DNA of 64,000 bases from Streptomyces sp. NBC_00525 (GCF_036346595.1 NZ_CP107834.1:5456001-5520000), one strand, 5' to 3'; shown: positions 30,501-37,217, numbered from the stretch's first letter. The notes: a model not told the origin generated them from the sequence alone. Translations and numbers: made by a program.

Positions 30501-31119
30501 TCGGGAACTGACCGACCTTCTCCCCGTCGACGCGACCGTCTACGGCTTCCAGGCGCGAGGAATCGAGAGTGACGCCGAGCCGAGGAGGAGCGTCGAGGAG
30601 ATGGCGTCCTGCTATCTGGAAGAACTCCGCGCGGCTCATCCGAGAGGCCCCTACGCCCTGGGTGGAGCCTCCTTCGGAGGGCTCGTCGCCCTGGAGATGG
30701 CCCAGAGGCTGCGAGCTGACGGCGAGACGGTCGAGCTGCTGGTCGTCTTCGACTCGCCGGGCCCGGGGCAGGTCCCGCCTGATCTCGGTGATGTGAACAT
30801 CACCGAGATCAGCTCGATAGCTCCGGACCCCGCCTTCGCCCGACAGCTGGCCGAGGTCTACCGGGCCAATATGGAGGCGCTCCGCTCCTATCGGCCGCGC
30901 CCCTATCCCGGGCCGGTTCTCTACTTCCTCGCAGAGGAACGCCGTGAGGGCATCGATCCGCTGCGTCCGGATCTGGCGTGGGAACCGCTCGCTCCGGGCG
31001 GGCTCACCGTGCACCGCGTGCCGGGCGACCACGTGACCATGCTGGCGGCCCAGAACGTGCCGGCGATCTCCCGAGTCGTATCCGCTCACCTGGAATCGGC
31101 GGACGCGAAGAAGCGGTAG
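21514..31119 (+). CDS. Terminal bimodular type I PKS: KS-AT-KR-ACP-KS-AT-KR-ACP-TE
   Basis: 3201 residues, GTG start overlapping the previous stop. Module 1: KS (Cys176 in GTACSTS, EAHGTG, KTNVGH), AT (GHSLGEY, HAFHS: malonyl-type), KR with intact TGGLGGLG near 1126 and YCAAN, ACP Ser near 1426 (GGDSLL). Module 2 repeats this order: KS Cys near 1649, AT, KR with TGGLGGVG near 2604, ACP near 2905. The last ~225 residues are a type I thioesterase with GASFGG (Ser3053) and a catalytic His in GDHVT. There is no dehydratase, so each extension should leave a hydroxyl: two reduced C2 units on the Ala amine end, a statine-like tail, then hydrolysis or macrocyclisation. The C-terminal KS halves and the ATs of the two modules are almost identical in DNA and use many TTG/GTG/GTT codons, unlike the CTC/GTC-rich surroundings. 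This points to internal gene conversion or an acquired cassette. Confidence 0.94.
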   Translation: MSDDRSIAVVGMGLRAPGAGNTEEFWQSLIQGKESISRLSDDDVIAAHGDPAVLSNPDLVRAAGILDGIEKFDAAYFGYTPREAEIMDPQQRFLLEVAVEALEDAGCDPTSSENTTGVFLGIGRSGYFLHHLLPRTDLMTSFARQISLFNDKDFAAAQISHRLNLTGPSMTIGTACSTSLVSVHQACKSLIEFECDVALAGGATINVLQHGGYSYQEGNIFSPDGHCRAFDAEARGTVGGSGVGLVVLKRLSDAVRDGDAIRAVIRGSAVNNDGADKVGFTAPSVAGQASVVFEAQQVAGVDAESIGYVEAHGTGTRLGDPIEVSALTEAFRMSTSRRGFCALGSVKTNVGHLDTAAGVAGFIKAVLAVERGVIPPSLHFRRPNPEIDFDSSPFFVNAELREWSGSSPRRAGVSSFGMGGTNAHVIVEQPPEVEPDAGSVADWGVLVTSGKSVDVVSRQRARLGGYLTEYAGRGLSDVAFTLQTGREHHEFRAAVVARDGEAAGRALAGGAGLVSGRASADARVAFLFAGQGSQFMGMGRELFEGERVFREVFEECAGVVGAELGEDLGGLLFGDSGELAVSRLGGTRLQQPALFAVQYAMAEQWRAWGVEPCVMLGHSLGEYVAATVAGVWSLGDAVRLVCARGDLMQRQSPGAMLAVSLNEQDAGELAAAAGCAVAAVNAPAQSVLSGPVEAVERAERVVAERQVRHRRLATSHAFHSPMMEPMLEEFERLVSGVEARAPKVPFVSNVTGDWITPEQATSPSYWAAHVRSTVRFSAGVDRLLSDDPGALLLEVGPGTVANTMVADHQQARDRVLITSLRHARDTRGDVQVTREALAELWVNGVPVNWPALHEHRSPRRVPLPTYPFETKRHWIEQKTADAATHAARLFQPVFRRAPLPAADPGIQDERWLVFADRLGISDRWTARLRGLGERVVTVEAGTSYERPGEDAYRVRPQTPEDFDRLVREVQEAHGQGGTWNVLYLWAVDTEADVDRARVLALDAPVHFARALGLHRAAAPTRLAVVTQGLAQVEGGETAPPTRALVLGPVKTLPLEYPALAASAIDIEDAGAELDPLISEIRASLPRPFVAYRGTTRFAEDVEAMTTADASSGSLSLRPQGVYLITGGLGGLGRAIAAWMARTYQARLVLLGRTPLPPRERWTVLESDPGTDAETRSRIAAVRELESHGAQVHVDACDVTDRVALAEAVDRAELRFGPVEGVVHAAGLAGGGLAQFRSVEAMREVLAPKVDGTLALASVLGDRQLDFFAVFSSTGALLGSLGQVDYCAANAFLDAWAESSDAPAHAVAIAWDAWRNVGMAAKRLPAAEAEAHTDHESSGLSASDALSVFERALFGGRPRVIVSTKNLPDRLDRRTKRHQDQPESSSGPAERSRAEIESVLTAIWKDLFGRAHIERDANFFELGGDSLLIIEAGRQIKQRLEVSLAVADLFKFPTIARLAEHLAPASSAQDSEAPPTTVRPAAESYDIAVIGMAARFPGAKNVDEFWENLVAGVESLVPTDEPAKEGADGQGQYVPMAGTADGVDQFDPTLFGYTAREAEIMDPQQRLLLMCAYEALEDAGHAPRGQSGKVAVYAGVAMSSYLLNNLIPRRDSSNIDPMAVSLGNDKDFAATQISYRLNFNGPSVSVGTACSTSLVAIAHACRSLISGESDMALAGGAKVRVPEHSGYWFHDGGILSPDGHCRAFDADGQGTVFSSGAGVVVLKRLSDAVRDGDAIRAVIRGSAVNNDGADKVGFTAPSVAGQASVVFEAQQVAGVDAESIGYVEAHGTGTRLGDPIEVSALTEAFRMSTSRRGFCALGSVKTNVGHLDTAAGVAGFIKAVLAVERGVIPPSLHFRRPNPEIDFDSSPFFVNAELREWSGSSPRRAGVSSFGMGGTNAHVIVEQPPEVEPDAGSVADWGVLVTSGKSVDVVSRQRARLGGYLTEYAGRGLSDVAFTLQTGREHHEFRAAVVARDGEAAGRALAGGAGLVSGRASADARVAFLFAGQGSQFMGMGRELFEGERVFREVFEECAGVVGAELGEDLGGLLFGDSGELTVSRLGGTRLQQPALFAVQYAMAEQWRAWGVEPCVMLGHSLGEYVAATVAGVWSLGDAVRLVCARGDLMQRQSPGAMLAVSLNEQDAGELAAAAGCAVAAVNAPAQSVLSGPVEAVERAERVVAERQVRHRRLATSHAFHSPMMEPMLKEFERLVSGVEARAPKVPFVSNVTGDWITPEQATSPSYWAAHVRSTVRFSTGAKLLLRDEPDALLVEAGPGTTASALLADHEQARGRVMLSSMGHARDTRGDVQVTREALAELWVNGVPVNWPALHEHRSPRRVPLPTYPFETKRYWVEGKGAGPAAGGARLFRPAFRRLPLAPADTGTPGVRDECWLVFADRLGIADRWVERLRGLGERVVTVEAGTSYERPGEDTYRVRPQTPEDFDRLVREVQEAHGQGGTWNVLYLWVADPDIDVDRAGVVALEAPVHFARALGLQRGTAPTRLAVVTQGLAPVEGTETPSPARALALGPVKTLPLEYPALAASVIDIEDAVAEFEQVVAELWASLPRSFVACRGATRFVEDVETLAADGTDAGGGSRGLRPGGVYVITGGLGGVGRAVAAWMARTYQARLVLVGRTPLPEREDWAALESEPGTDAETRERMGAVRELESLGAQVLVEACDVADRAALAEAVARAELRFGPIQGVVHAAGLAGGGLAQFRDAEAMREVLAPKVDGTLALASVFGGRQLDFFAVFSSTAALLGNLGQVDYCAANAFLDAWADSPDAPGHVVSVAWDVWRDVGMAAAERLPSVLREAHAGHAQSGVSAAEALSVLERALFAGERRVVVSTENLPDRLERGARRHQRQTEEVPGDGGKRSQAETESVLTAIWKDLFGRAHIERDANFFELGGDSLLFVEAGGKIRKQLQVSLTVADLFKFPTIALLTEHLAPASSTQEAAASPTTNRHTADIQEQETALIPLKAGDEHGTPLFLVHPAGGSVFSYRELTDLLPVDATVYGFQARGIESDAEPRRSVEEMASCYLEELRAAHPRGPYALGGASFGGLVALEMAQRLRADGETVELLVVFDSPGPGQVPPDLGDVNITEISSIAPDPAFARQLAEVYRANMEALRSYRPRPYPGPVLYFLAEERREGIDPLRPDLAWEPLAPGGLTVHRVPGDHVTMLAAQNVPAISRVVSAHLESADAKKR
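22247..23844 (+). repeat. 1598-bp direct repeat, copy 1 (KS C-terminal part to AT end, module 1)
   Basis: Near-identical to 26666-28263 at a constant offset of 4419 bp. Reading both copies, I see only four differences: 22356 (T/C, silent), 23251 (G/A, Ala to Thr), 23451 (T/C, silent) and 23695 (G/A, Glu to Lys). The left boundary lies inside the KS just before VVLKRLSDAVRDGD. The right boundary lies just after the STVRFS segment at the end of the AT. Codons are conspicuously T- and G-ending (TTG, GTT, GAT, TTT) compared with the C-ending codons on either side. Confidence 0.95.
23978..24129 (+). repeat. Short near-identical tract, post-AT linker, module 1 copy
   Basis: About 150 bp around HARDTRGDVQVTREAL through LPTYPFETKR is nearly the same as 28397-28548 in module 2 (I see a few silent changes such as GGT/GGC and CTG/CTA). 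It is separated from the 1.6 kb repeat by about 130 bp of diverged sequence, so the identity pattern is mosaic. Part of this segment still has the G/T-ending codon style, and the rest is C-rich. Confidence 0.85.
26666..28263 (+). repeat. 1598-bp direct repeat, copy 2 (KS C-terminal part to AT end, module 2)
   Basis: Second copy of the repeat at 22247-23844, in the same frame and domain position of module 2, with four base differences seen. The sequences just outside both ends diverge at once: the upstream KS half and the downstream linker are clearly different between modules. The identity is therefore a discrete recombination tract and not a whole-module duplication. Confidence 0.95.
28397..28548 (+). 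repeat. Short near-identical tract, post-AT linker, module 2 copy
   Basis: Counterpart of 23978-24129. A further near-identical block follows in both modules at the start of the KR region (about 24299-24470 and 28730-28900, from GLGERVVTVEAG to NVLYLW). The pattern is alternating conserved and diverged blocks. Confidence 0.85.
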
Positions 31120-31149
31120 GCCCGCTGCCGTCACCGAATCCAGGTCTGA

Positions 31150-31491
31150 ATGAAGAGATGTCCTGTGCAATTGCCCAAAGAGGCACAAGAGGGGCAGCAG
31201 GCATACACCCGATGGGGCCTGACCGACAACCTCGCTCCGCTCCTTACGCAGGACGGGGTCCCTTTCGGGCCGACGGTCGTGCAGGACAGCAGACACAACG
31301 CCATCGCGAGGTGGCTGCTCAAGGCCTACAACGAACGCGAATACTTTCACAATTCCGCTGATACGGCGTCCGGGCTGGAACGCGCTCTGCGGGACCGGCT
31401 CGACGACGTCGACGTACGTCGCGTCGGATCAGTGGCACTTTTCTGCGTGCGCAAGCCGGTGACGGCGGCGCGCTCGACGAACGGAGAGTAA
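31150..31491 (+). CDS. Small protein of unknown function in the PKS operon
   Basis: 113 residues from ATG 31150. GTG 31165 (108 residues, VQLPKEAQEG...) is an alternative start with AAGAG about 7 nt upstream. I do not recognise a family. It is soluble-looking with no membrane segment, signal peptide or Cys cluster, and has a central aromatic/charged stretch (ARWLLKAYNEREYFHN). It lies 30 bp after the terminal PKS and 3 bp before the halogenase-like gene, so it is almost certainly co-transcribed and possibly translationally coupled to the latter. That placement suggests an accessory or partner protein for tailoring. It is not an MbtH-like protein or a carrier protein: the NxEGQYS-type and GxDS motifs are absent. 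The ORF is credible from its spacing and codon use; its function is unassigned. Confidence 0.7.
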   Translation: MKRCPVQLPKEAQEGQQAYTRWGLTDNLAPLLTQDGVPFGPTVVQDSRHNAIARWLLKAYNEREYFHNSADTASGLERALRDRLDDVDVRRVGSVALFCVRKPVTAARSTNGE

Positions 31492-31494
31492 GAG

Positions 31495-33186
31495 ATGAGT
31501 GGCAAGGCCGACCTGACGTGCGACGTTCTGATCATTGGCGCCGGGCTCGCCGGAGGTACGCTGGCGCGGCAGCTGCGGCTGGAGCAACCCGATCTGGACA
31601 TCGTGGTGATCGACAAGGAGACGGAATTCCCGCCCGGTCTTGACGAGTCTTCGGGCGAGGAGTTCACGAACTACGCCAACCGCGTCCTCCAACTGGGCCC
31701 GTATCTGCGCAAGCACCACTACGTCAGTTCCGGGATGCGTTTCTTCTTCGATTCGCCCGACAGGGATCTGACGCTGGAGCGGATGTCCGAGATCGGCGGA
31801 AGGCGGCCCCATCCGATTCCCACCTACTTGCTCGACCGGCCCACCGTGGAGCGCGACCTGTGCGAGATGAACCGCGAAAGCGGTGTCAGGGTTCTGCTGG
31901 GAACCTCCGTACTGAACTGCGGACCAGGTGAGTCGCCGGCCGAAGCGATCACGCTCGACGGCAGGAACGGGCATCTCGTGCGCACGACTGCGGGGACCAT
32001 CGCCTGCACATGGCTGGTGGACGCCGCAGGTGAGGCCTCTCCCCTCACCCGCCTCCTCGACCTGGTGCCGGAGGAGGACCGCAATCCGATCGCCGCGTCG
32101 TGGGGCCGGTTCGACGGATGTCTGTCCCTCGACGCCCTCGGCGACGACGCCTGGCGCCATCGCGTGCCTCACTGGGGCAGGTCGTCATCGATGACGTACT
32201 TCATGTACCGCGGTTACTGGATCTGGCTGATGCCGCTGTCCGCGTCGCAATACAGCATCGGCGTCGTCTTCGACCGGCGGCACACAGAGCCCTCTGTCGG
32301 TTCCGGGGACGAGCTGGCGGCATTTCTCGGCGAGCACCGTGCGCTGCGCGACATCCTCGGACCCGACGCGAAGCTTCGCAGCTTCGGGACGCGTGAACGG
32401 CTCGCGCGTCTGGCCAGCCAGCAGTTCTCGGAGGCCCGCTGGTTCCTGACGGGTAACGCCGCCACCGTGCTCGACCCCATGTTCGCCACGTCGTCCTGGC
32501 TCTTCACCGAGAACAACAAGCTCATAGGCGAGTTCATCGCATCGGACCGCGAAGGGAAGACGGCGGAACTCCCCTCCCTCGTGCACCACTTCGACATCCG
32601 GGTCCGCAGCCGCTACGAGAAGCTGCTCAACACGGATGGTCACTACATCGCGCGCGGCTCCTTCGACGCGTGGGCGGCCTGGCTCGCCCTGCGCACCCGG
32701 GTCTACTACAACCGCATCGTGCCGGACGCGCTGGAGGACCATCGGATCCTGCTCGAGTTCGCCCGCACCCACGGCACGGACTGCCCCTGTGATGCCACGG
32801 TGATGGGAGGAAAGCTCGCCAGGCTGCTCAGTTCGGCCGACCGGCTCACCGAAGAGTTCGTCGAGATGATCGACTGCGACGAGCGCTTTTACGCGAAGAA
32901 CGAGGGCGAGTTCCTCGACTCGGCCGCCTTCGATCAGGACGAGACGCTGATGTCGAAGGTCTACGAGGCGAGGGACTGGACGCTGGAGGTCCCGGCTGAC
33001 GAGCGGACCTACGAGATCTTCTGCCGGACTCTCGTCCAGCGGCTGGTCGAGCTTTCCGGCGGTGTGTGGGACGAAGAGCGGTTCACGGCCGTGTTCGACC
33101 CGGACTGGGATAGTCGCCAGTCGCTGGCGGAGATGTACGAGGGCGCCGCCGAGCGTGCGTCCACCTCGGCCGTGAGCCCGGCCTGA
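31495..33186 (+). CDS. FAD-dependent halogenase/monooxygenase-like tailoring enzyme
   Basis: 563 residues, ATG start with GGAGAGTAAG just upstream. The N-terminal Rossmann motif is GAGLAGG (about residues 16-22), followed by an acidic ribose-binding strand (DIVVIDKE). A WIWLMPL segment near 240 corresponds to the WxWxIP motif of flavin-dependent halogenases. ATVLDPMFATSS matches the FAD-contacting GDAAxxxDPxxxxG segment, with a Met/Phe-rich variation. Length fits the tryptophan-halogenase superfamily. The usual GESxxP segment reads GLDESSGEE, and I cannot identify the catalytic lysine of tryptophan halogenases with confidence, so hydroxylation or another flavin oxidation is possible instead of halogenation. 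It is probably a tailoring step on the peptide-polyketide or on a carrier-bound intermediate. A separate flavin reductase would be needed and none is in the window. Confidence 0.75.
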   Translation: MSGKADLTCDVLIIGAGLAGGTLARQLRLEQPDLDIVVIDKETEFPPGLDESSGEEFTNYANRVLQLGPYLRKHHYVSSGMRFFFDSPDRDLTLERMSEIGGRRPHPIPTYLLDRPTVERDLCEMNRESGVRVLLGTSVLNCGPGESPAEAITLDGRNGHLVRTTAGTIACTWLVDAAGEASPLTRLLDLVPEEDRNPIAASWGRFDGCLSLDALGDDAWRHRVPHWGRSSSMTYFMYRGYWIWLMPLSASQYSIGVVFDRRHTEPSVGSGDELAAFLGEHRALRDILGPDAKLRSFGTRERLARLASQQFSEARWFLTGNAATVLDPMFATSSWLFTENNKLIGEFIASDREGKTAELPSLVHHFDIRVRSRYEKLLNTDGHYIARGSFDAWAAWLALRTRVYYNRIVPDALEDHRILLEFARTHGTDCPCDATVMGGKLARLLSSADRLTEEFVEMIDCDERFYAKNEGEFLDSAAFDQDETLMSKVYEARDWTLEVPADERTYEIFCRTLVQRLVELSGGVWDEERFTAVFDPDWDSRQSLAEMYEGAAERASTSAVSPA

Positions 33187-33217
33187 CATGTGTTCTTCCC
33201 CTAGCAGAGGAGTCGCT

Positions 33218-34186
33218 GTGCCGGAGCGTCGGCAAGCCCTTGGCACCGTGGTCCGCGCTCCCGATGCCACGGACATCGATGACGTCGTGGAGCTGCTGAC
33301 GGCTGCGAGTGCGTACGACAACCGCCCTCAGCTGCGCAGGATGCTGGCGGCCGGCGCCGAGGACGACGCCAGTCGTGTATGGGTGGCCGAGCAGGAGGGA
33401 GTCGTCGTCGGAGCGGCGGCGCTCACCGAGATGCCCAGCCTGCCCGGCTCGGTCTCCGCTCGGATCGTGGTGAGGGAGTCCGAGCGGGGCCAAGGCCTCG
33501 GGACCGCCCTGGCCGATGAGGTCGTGGCCGCGGTGGACGCCCGTACCGGCTCGGGCGCGGTCACGTGCGCACTGCGGGACGACCTGCCTCGGGGGCGGCT
33601 GTTCGCCGAGCGGTACGGCCTCGCGGTGACCAACCACAATGTCGGCTGGAGCATCGACCTGTGCCAGAGCGAGGAAGACCTTCAGAAGCACCTCGTGGGC
33701 CACACCGACCGGGCCGCGGTGCGGTTGCGGCGGGCCGATGTGGGTACGGAGTCCGCCCTGGTCATGGCCGTCGCGAGCAGGTGCGTCATCGGCTTCCCCG
33801 TTCCGTTCGGCACCGGCCGGAACGTCGACATGCGCTCCGCCCTCAACGCCGTCCCCCGGGACGCGACCGTGTTTCTGGCCGAGTCGGACGAGGAGGCGGG
33901 CGGGCTTCCCCGCGGCTTGGCCGTGATGGCTCCGGGGGCCGGGGGGACGGTCTGGCACACGGTCTTCACGGGGGTGGACCCCGACCACCGTCGGCGTGGG
34001 GTGGGCAGAGCATTCAAAGCGGCTGTGCTGATGGAGGCGAGACGAGCCGGTGCTCAGGTGGTGACAGCGCTCAGCGATGAGGCCAACGAGCCCATCACGC
34101 GTCTGAACCGTGCCATCGGCATGGAACGGACTGTCGGGTACTGGAGCCTGGCACGTGCCCTGAACGCCGACGCGGGTACAGGCTGA
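33218..34186 (+). CDS. Tandem GNAT-fold N-acetyltransferase
   Basis: 322 residues from GTG 33218, which has AGAGGAG 5 nt upstream. An in-frame ATG at 33188 would add 10 residues but sits only 1 nt after the halogenase-like stop and has no good ribosome site. There are two GNAT-type repeats. The first acetyl-CoA loop reads RGQGLGTAL (about residues 92-100); the second reads RRRGVGRAF near 264. This two-domain plan is like mycothiol synthase and several antibiotic-modifying acetyltransferases. As last gene of the operon, just before a strong terminator, it could acetylate the product (tailoring or self-protection). The substrate cannot be read from the sequence. Confidence 0.8.
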   Translation: MPERRQALGTVVRAPDATDIDDVVELLTAASAYDNRPQLRRMLAAGAEDDASRVWVAEQEGVVVGAAALTEMPSLPGSVSARIVVRESERGQGLGTALADEVVAAVDARTGSGAVTCALRDDLPRGRLFAERYGLAVTNHNVGWSIDLCQSEEDLQKHLVGHTDRAAVRLRRADVGTESALVMAVASRCVIGFPVPFGTGRNVDMRSALNAVPRDATVFLAESDEEAGGLPRGLAVMAPGAGGTVWHTVFTGVDPDHRRRGVGRAFKAAVLMEARRAGAQVVTALSDEANEPITRLNRAIGMERTVGYWSLARALNADAGTG

Positions 34187-34220
34187 TCCACCGGAAGGCC
34201 GGCCCCCGAGCAGGGCCGTC

Positions 34221-34268
34221 CGAGGGCCGGGGGCCCACCGCCAAGTGGCGGTGGGCCCCCGGCCCTCG
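34221..34268. terminator. Perfect 22-bp hairpin, bidirectional terminator
   Basis: Left arm 34221-34242 and right arm 34247-34268 are exact reverse complements around the loop AAGT. The hairpin lies 34 bp after the GNAT stop and 5 bp after the convergent valS stop. No T-tract follows, which is common in streptomycete terminators. It separates the biosynthetic operon from the housekeeping-type block. Confidence 0.9.
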
Positions 34269-34273
34269 GGGCC

Positions 34274-36844
34274 TTACGGCAGCTCCACCTCGACCGCCAG
34301 TTCGGTGCTGTCGTGCGGGCGCAAAACGATCTCGGCCACGTTGCCCGCCGCCTTGACGTCCGCACTCACCGAACCGATCGCGTCCAGGAGGTCGGCGGGA
34401 GCCCGGACCACGACCCGGGCGACCTCCGCGCGCATCGACAGTTTGGCGGTGGACTTTGCCTTACGGATGACGGCGATCATCGATGAGGCGGCCTGGGCCA
34501 GCGCCGGCCGGCCCTGCTCGGCACCCGTACCGAGTTCGTCAGCCGTCGGCCACGCGGCCAGATGCACCGTGGACGGGTGGGTCCATGACCACGTCTCCTC
34601 CGTGGTGTACGGGAGCACGGGCGCGAACAAACGAGTGACGATGTCGAGAGTGCGTCGCAACGTGACACGCGCCGACTCGGCACCCGCCTCACCGCCGTGA
34701 CCGTAGGCGCGTTCCTTGACCAGTTCGACGTAGTTGTCACAGAAGAACCAGAAGAACCGCTCGATCTCGTCCAGCGCGGAGGTGTAGTCGAAGCCCTCCA
34801 GCGCCTTCGTCGCGTTCCTGACGGTGTTCGCCAGCTTCGCCAGCAGAGCGGTGTCGAGCGGCTCCGTCGTCAGCGCCTCGTCGCTGGGGGCGGGAAGGGA
34901 GAGCACGAACTTGCTCGCGTTGAGAAGCTTCACGGCGAGCCGACGGCCGATCTTCATCTGCTGCGGGTCGAAGGCGGTGTCCGTGCCGGGGCGACCGCTC
35001 GCCGCCCAGTAGCGGACCGCGTCGGCTCCGTACTCGTCCAGCAGGTGGCCGGGTGTCACGACGTTCCCCTGCGACTTGGACATCTTCTTGCGATCCGGGT
35101 CGAGGATCCACCCGGAGAGAGCGGCGTGCTTCCAGGGGGTGGTTCCGGTCTCCAGACGGGAGCGGACCACGGTCGTGAAGAGCCAGGTGCGGATGATGTC
35201 GTGCCCCTGGGGGCGCAGGTCCATCGGGAAGACCTGTCGGAAGAGTTCCGGGTCGGAGAGCCAGCCACCGGCGAGCTGAGGGCTGAGCGAGGAGGTGGCC
35301 CAGGTGTCCATGATGTCCGGCTCGCCGATGAAGCCGTTCGGTTCGCCGCGCATGTCCTCGGTGTAGCCGACCGGGCAGGCGGTGGACGGATCGACGGGAA
35401 GCCCCGATTCGTCGGGGAGGAGCGGGGTGTCGTAAGCCGGTCGGCCCTCGGCGTCCAGGACGTACCAAAGAGGAAAGGGAACTCCGAAGAAGCGTTGCCT
35501 GCTGATCAGCCAGTCGGCGTTGAGGCCGTGCACCCAGTCGTCGTAACGCGACTGCATGTGCGGCGGATGCCACTGGATCTCGTTCCCGGAGGCGAGGAGT
35601 TCCTCGCGGTGGTCGACGGTCTTGATGAACCACTGCCGGCTGCTGACGATCTCCAGGGGCTTGTCGCCCTTTTCGAAGAACTTGACCGCCCGGCTCGTCG
35701 GCCGCGGTTCGCCGATCAGACTGGCGTCGTCGCGCAGCTTCTCCACGACGATCTGCCGGGCGGTGTGCACCGTCTTCCCCGCGATGTCGTCGTAGACGCG
35801 TTGGGCGCGCTCGGCATCGACGCTCGGCAGCTGCTGGAAATCCATCGGTAGCAGTCGGCCGTTGCGGCCGATGACCGTGCGGACCGGCAGCCGGAGCTCC
35901 CGCCACCACATCACGTCGGTCATGTCGCCGAACGTGCAGATCATGGCGATGCCGCTGCCCTTCTCAGGGTCGGCGGCGCTGTGCGCCACGACCGGCACCC
36001 GAACACCGAACAGCGGCGAGACGACCTCCTCGCCGATAAGGGCCCGGTACCGCTCGTCGTCCGGGTGCGCCACAAGGGCGACACAGGCGGGGAGGAGCTC
36101 CGGCCGGGTGGTCTCGATGCAGACGGACTCGGACCCGTGCGTGAACGCCACTTTGTGGTAGGCCCCCGAGACCTCCTTCTCGACCACTTCGGCGTTGGCC
36201 ACCGCGGTCTGGAAGGTGACGTCCCACATGGTGGGCGCCTCGGACTGGTACGCCTCGCCGGAGCGCGCGAGTCGCAGGAATGCGGCCTGGGCGACTCGTT
36301 GGGCTTCCTTCCCGATCGTCGTGTAGGTCATCGACCAGTCCACCGACAGCCCGAGCTTGCGCCAGAGCTCTTCGAAGACCAATTCGTCCTCTGCGGTGAG
36401 CTGCTCGCACAATTCGACGAAATTCTGCCGCGCGATACTGACAGCCGGCGCCTTCTTGTCCTTGCCCGAGCGCTGGGAGAGGGGAGTCGGCGCCACGAAA
36501 TCCGGGTCGTACGGCAGTGTCGGGTCGCACCGGACACCGTAGTAATTCTGCACCCGGCGCTCGGTCGGCAGGCCGTTGTCGTCCCACCCCATGGGGTAGA
36601 AGACGCTCTTGCCGCGCATCCGTTGGAAACGGGCGATGATATCGGTATGGGTATAGCTGAAGACGTGCCCGACGTGGAGGGAGCCGCTGACCGTGGGGGG
36701 CGGAGTGTCGATGGAGAATACCGCGTCACGATCCCCCGGCCGGTCGAAGCGATGTACTGCGGCTTCACCCCAGAAAGCCGACCACTTCGCTTCCAGTCCC
36801 TCCAAAGAGGGCTTCTCTGGCAGAGGGGACCCGTAGCGCGTCAC
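34274..36844 (-). CDS. valS: Valyl-tRNA synthetase, archaeal-type, probable second copy
   Basis: 856 residues from GTG 36844, which has AAGGAAGG 8 nt upstream. An ATG 25 codons earlier gives an unlikely extension. Class I synthetase: HIGH motif as SGSLHVGH, KMSKS motif as KKMSKSQGNVV, and an editing-domain TTRPE. The core GWDDNGLPTERRVQN is the archaeal/rickettsial style of ValRS. The usual streptomycete housekeeping enzyme has an HLGH and PGMDHAGIATQ style, so this is probably an additional copy. It charges tRNA-Val with valine. It converges on the NRPS-PKS operon, whose last genes lie across a shared terminator. Second copies of synthetases beside biosynthetic clusters often serve as drug-insensitive targets, so self-resistance is a reasonable inference but unproven. 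No T-box leader is visible upstream. Confidence 0.92.
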   Translation of the reverse strand: MTRYGSPLPEKPSLEGLEAKWSAFWGEAAVHRFDRPGDRDAVFSIDTPPPTVSGSLHVGHVFSYTHTDIIARFQRMRGKSVFYPMGWDDNGLPTERRVQNYYGVRCDPTLPYDPDFVAPTPLSQRSGKDKKAPAVSIARQNFVELCEQLTAEDELVFEELWRKLGLSVDWSMTYTTIGKEAQRVAQAAFLRLARSGEAYQSEAPTMWDVTFQTAVANAEVVEKEVSGAYHKVAFTHGSESVCIETTRPELLPACVALVAHPDDERYRALIGEEVVSPLFGVRVPVVAHSAADPEKGSGIAMICTFGDMTDVMWWRELRLPVRTVIGRNGRLLPMDFQQLPSVDAERAQRVYDDIAGKTVHTARQIVVEKLRDDASLIGEPRPTSRAVKFFEKGDKPLEIVSSRQWFIKTVDHREELLASGNEIQWHPPHMQSRYDDWVHGLNADWLISRQRFFGVPFPLWYVLDAEGRPAYDTPLLPDESGLPVDPSTACPVGYTEDMRGEPNGFIGEPDIMDTWATSSLSPQLAGGWLSDPELFRQVFPMDLRPQGHDIIRTWLFTTVVRSRLETGTTPWKHAALSGWILDPDRKKMSKSQGNVVTPGHLLDEYGADAVRYWAASGRPGTDTAFDPQQMKIGRRLAVKLLNASKFVLSLPAPSDEALTTEPLDTALLAKLANTVRNATKALEGFDYTSALDEIERFFWFFCDNYVELVKERAYGHGGEAGAESARVTLRRTLDIVTRLFAPVLPYTTEETWSWTHPSTVHLAAWPTADELGTGAEQGRPALAQAASSMIAVIRKAKSTAKLSMRAEVARVVVRAPADLLDAIGSVSADVKAAGNVAEIVLRPHDSTELAVEVELP

Positions 36845-37178
36845 GCGACACACCTTCCTTAGTAATCCTGCGATCAGGCCGGGCTCATGATCGGCACGTC
36901 GTGCGAAGCCCGGGTCCATGGCCCAACCCCTCCGCTCAGTCTAACGACTTGGCACAGCTGCCGGTGGGTTGCCGAAGGGATGGTGGAGCCTTGCCCCTGC
37001 GTCACGCAGCCGGATCTTCGTTCGATCGACACGGCCTGGCTGACGGTTGCTCAGATGCTGCTGACGCTCTGTCAGTAATATGAGGTCATCTTGCGCACGC
37101 GTTGCACAAGGTGATGAAAAGCAGCGGTGATCAATGGAAGGTCGAGAAAGGGTATAATCGCAGGTCGTCCGGTGTTTG
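36845..37178. other. Intergenic region between murA-like stop and valS start
   Basis: 334 bp without a credible gene; short open frames here lack ribosome sites and family resemblance. It presumably holds the valS promoter. I see a 5-bp inverted repeat CTGAC-n5-GTCAG at 37061-37075 and a lone TATAAT at 37153-37158 (+ strand) without a matching -35. I find no T-box antiterminator motif on either strand. Confidence 0.5.
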
Positions 37179-37217
37179 GGGGTGTTATGCCCCGTGCCCC
37201 AAGGGGCACAACACCCC
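37179..37217. terminator. Hairpin terminator after murA-like gene
   Basis: Outer stem GGGGTGTT (37179-37186) pairs with AACACCCC (37210-37217). Inner stem TGCCCC (37188-37193) pairs with GGGGCA (37203-37208). One mismatch separates the stems and the loop is 9 nt. It begins 6 bp past the murA-like stop on the - strand. No clear U-tract. Confidence 0.75.

Noticed and set aside
37153..37158. TATAAT as a + strand promoter
   Set aside because: No acceptable -35 at 16-19 bp and no gene downstream on that strand before the convergent murA-like stop.
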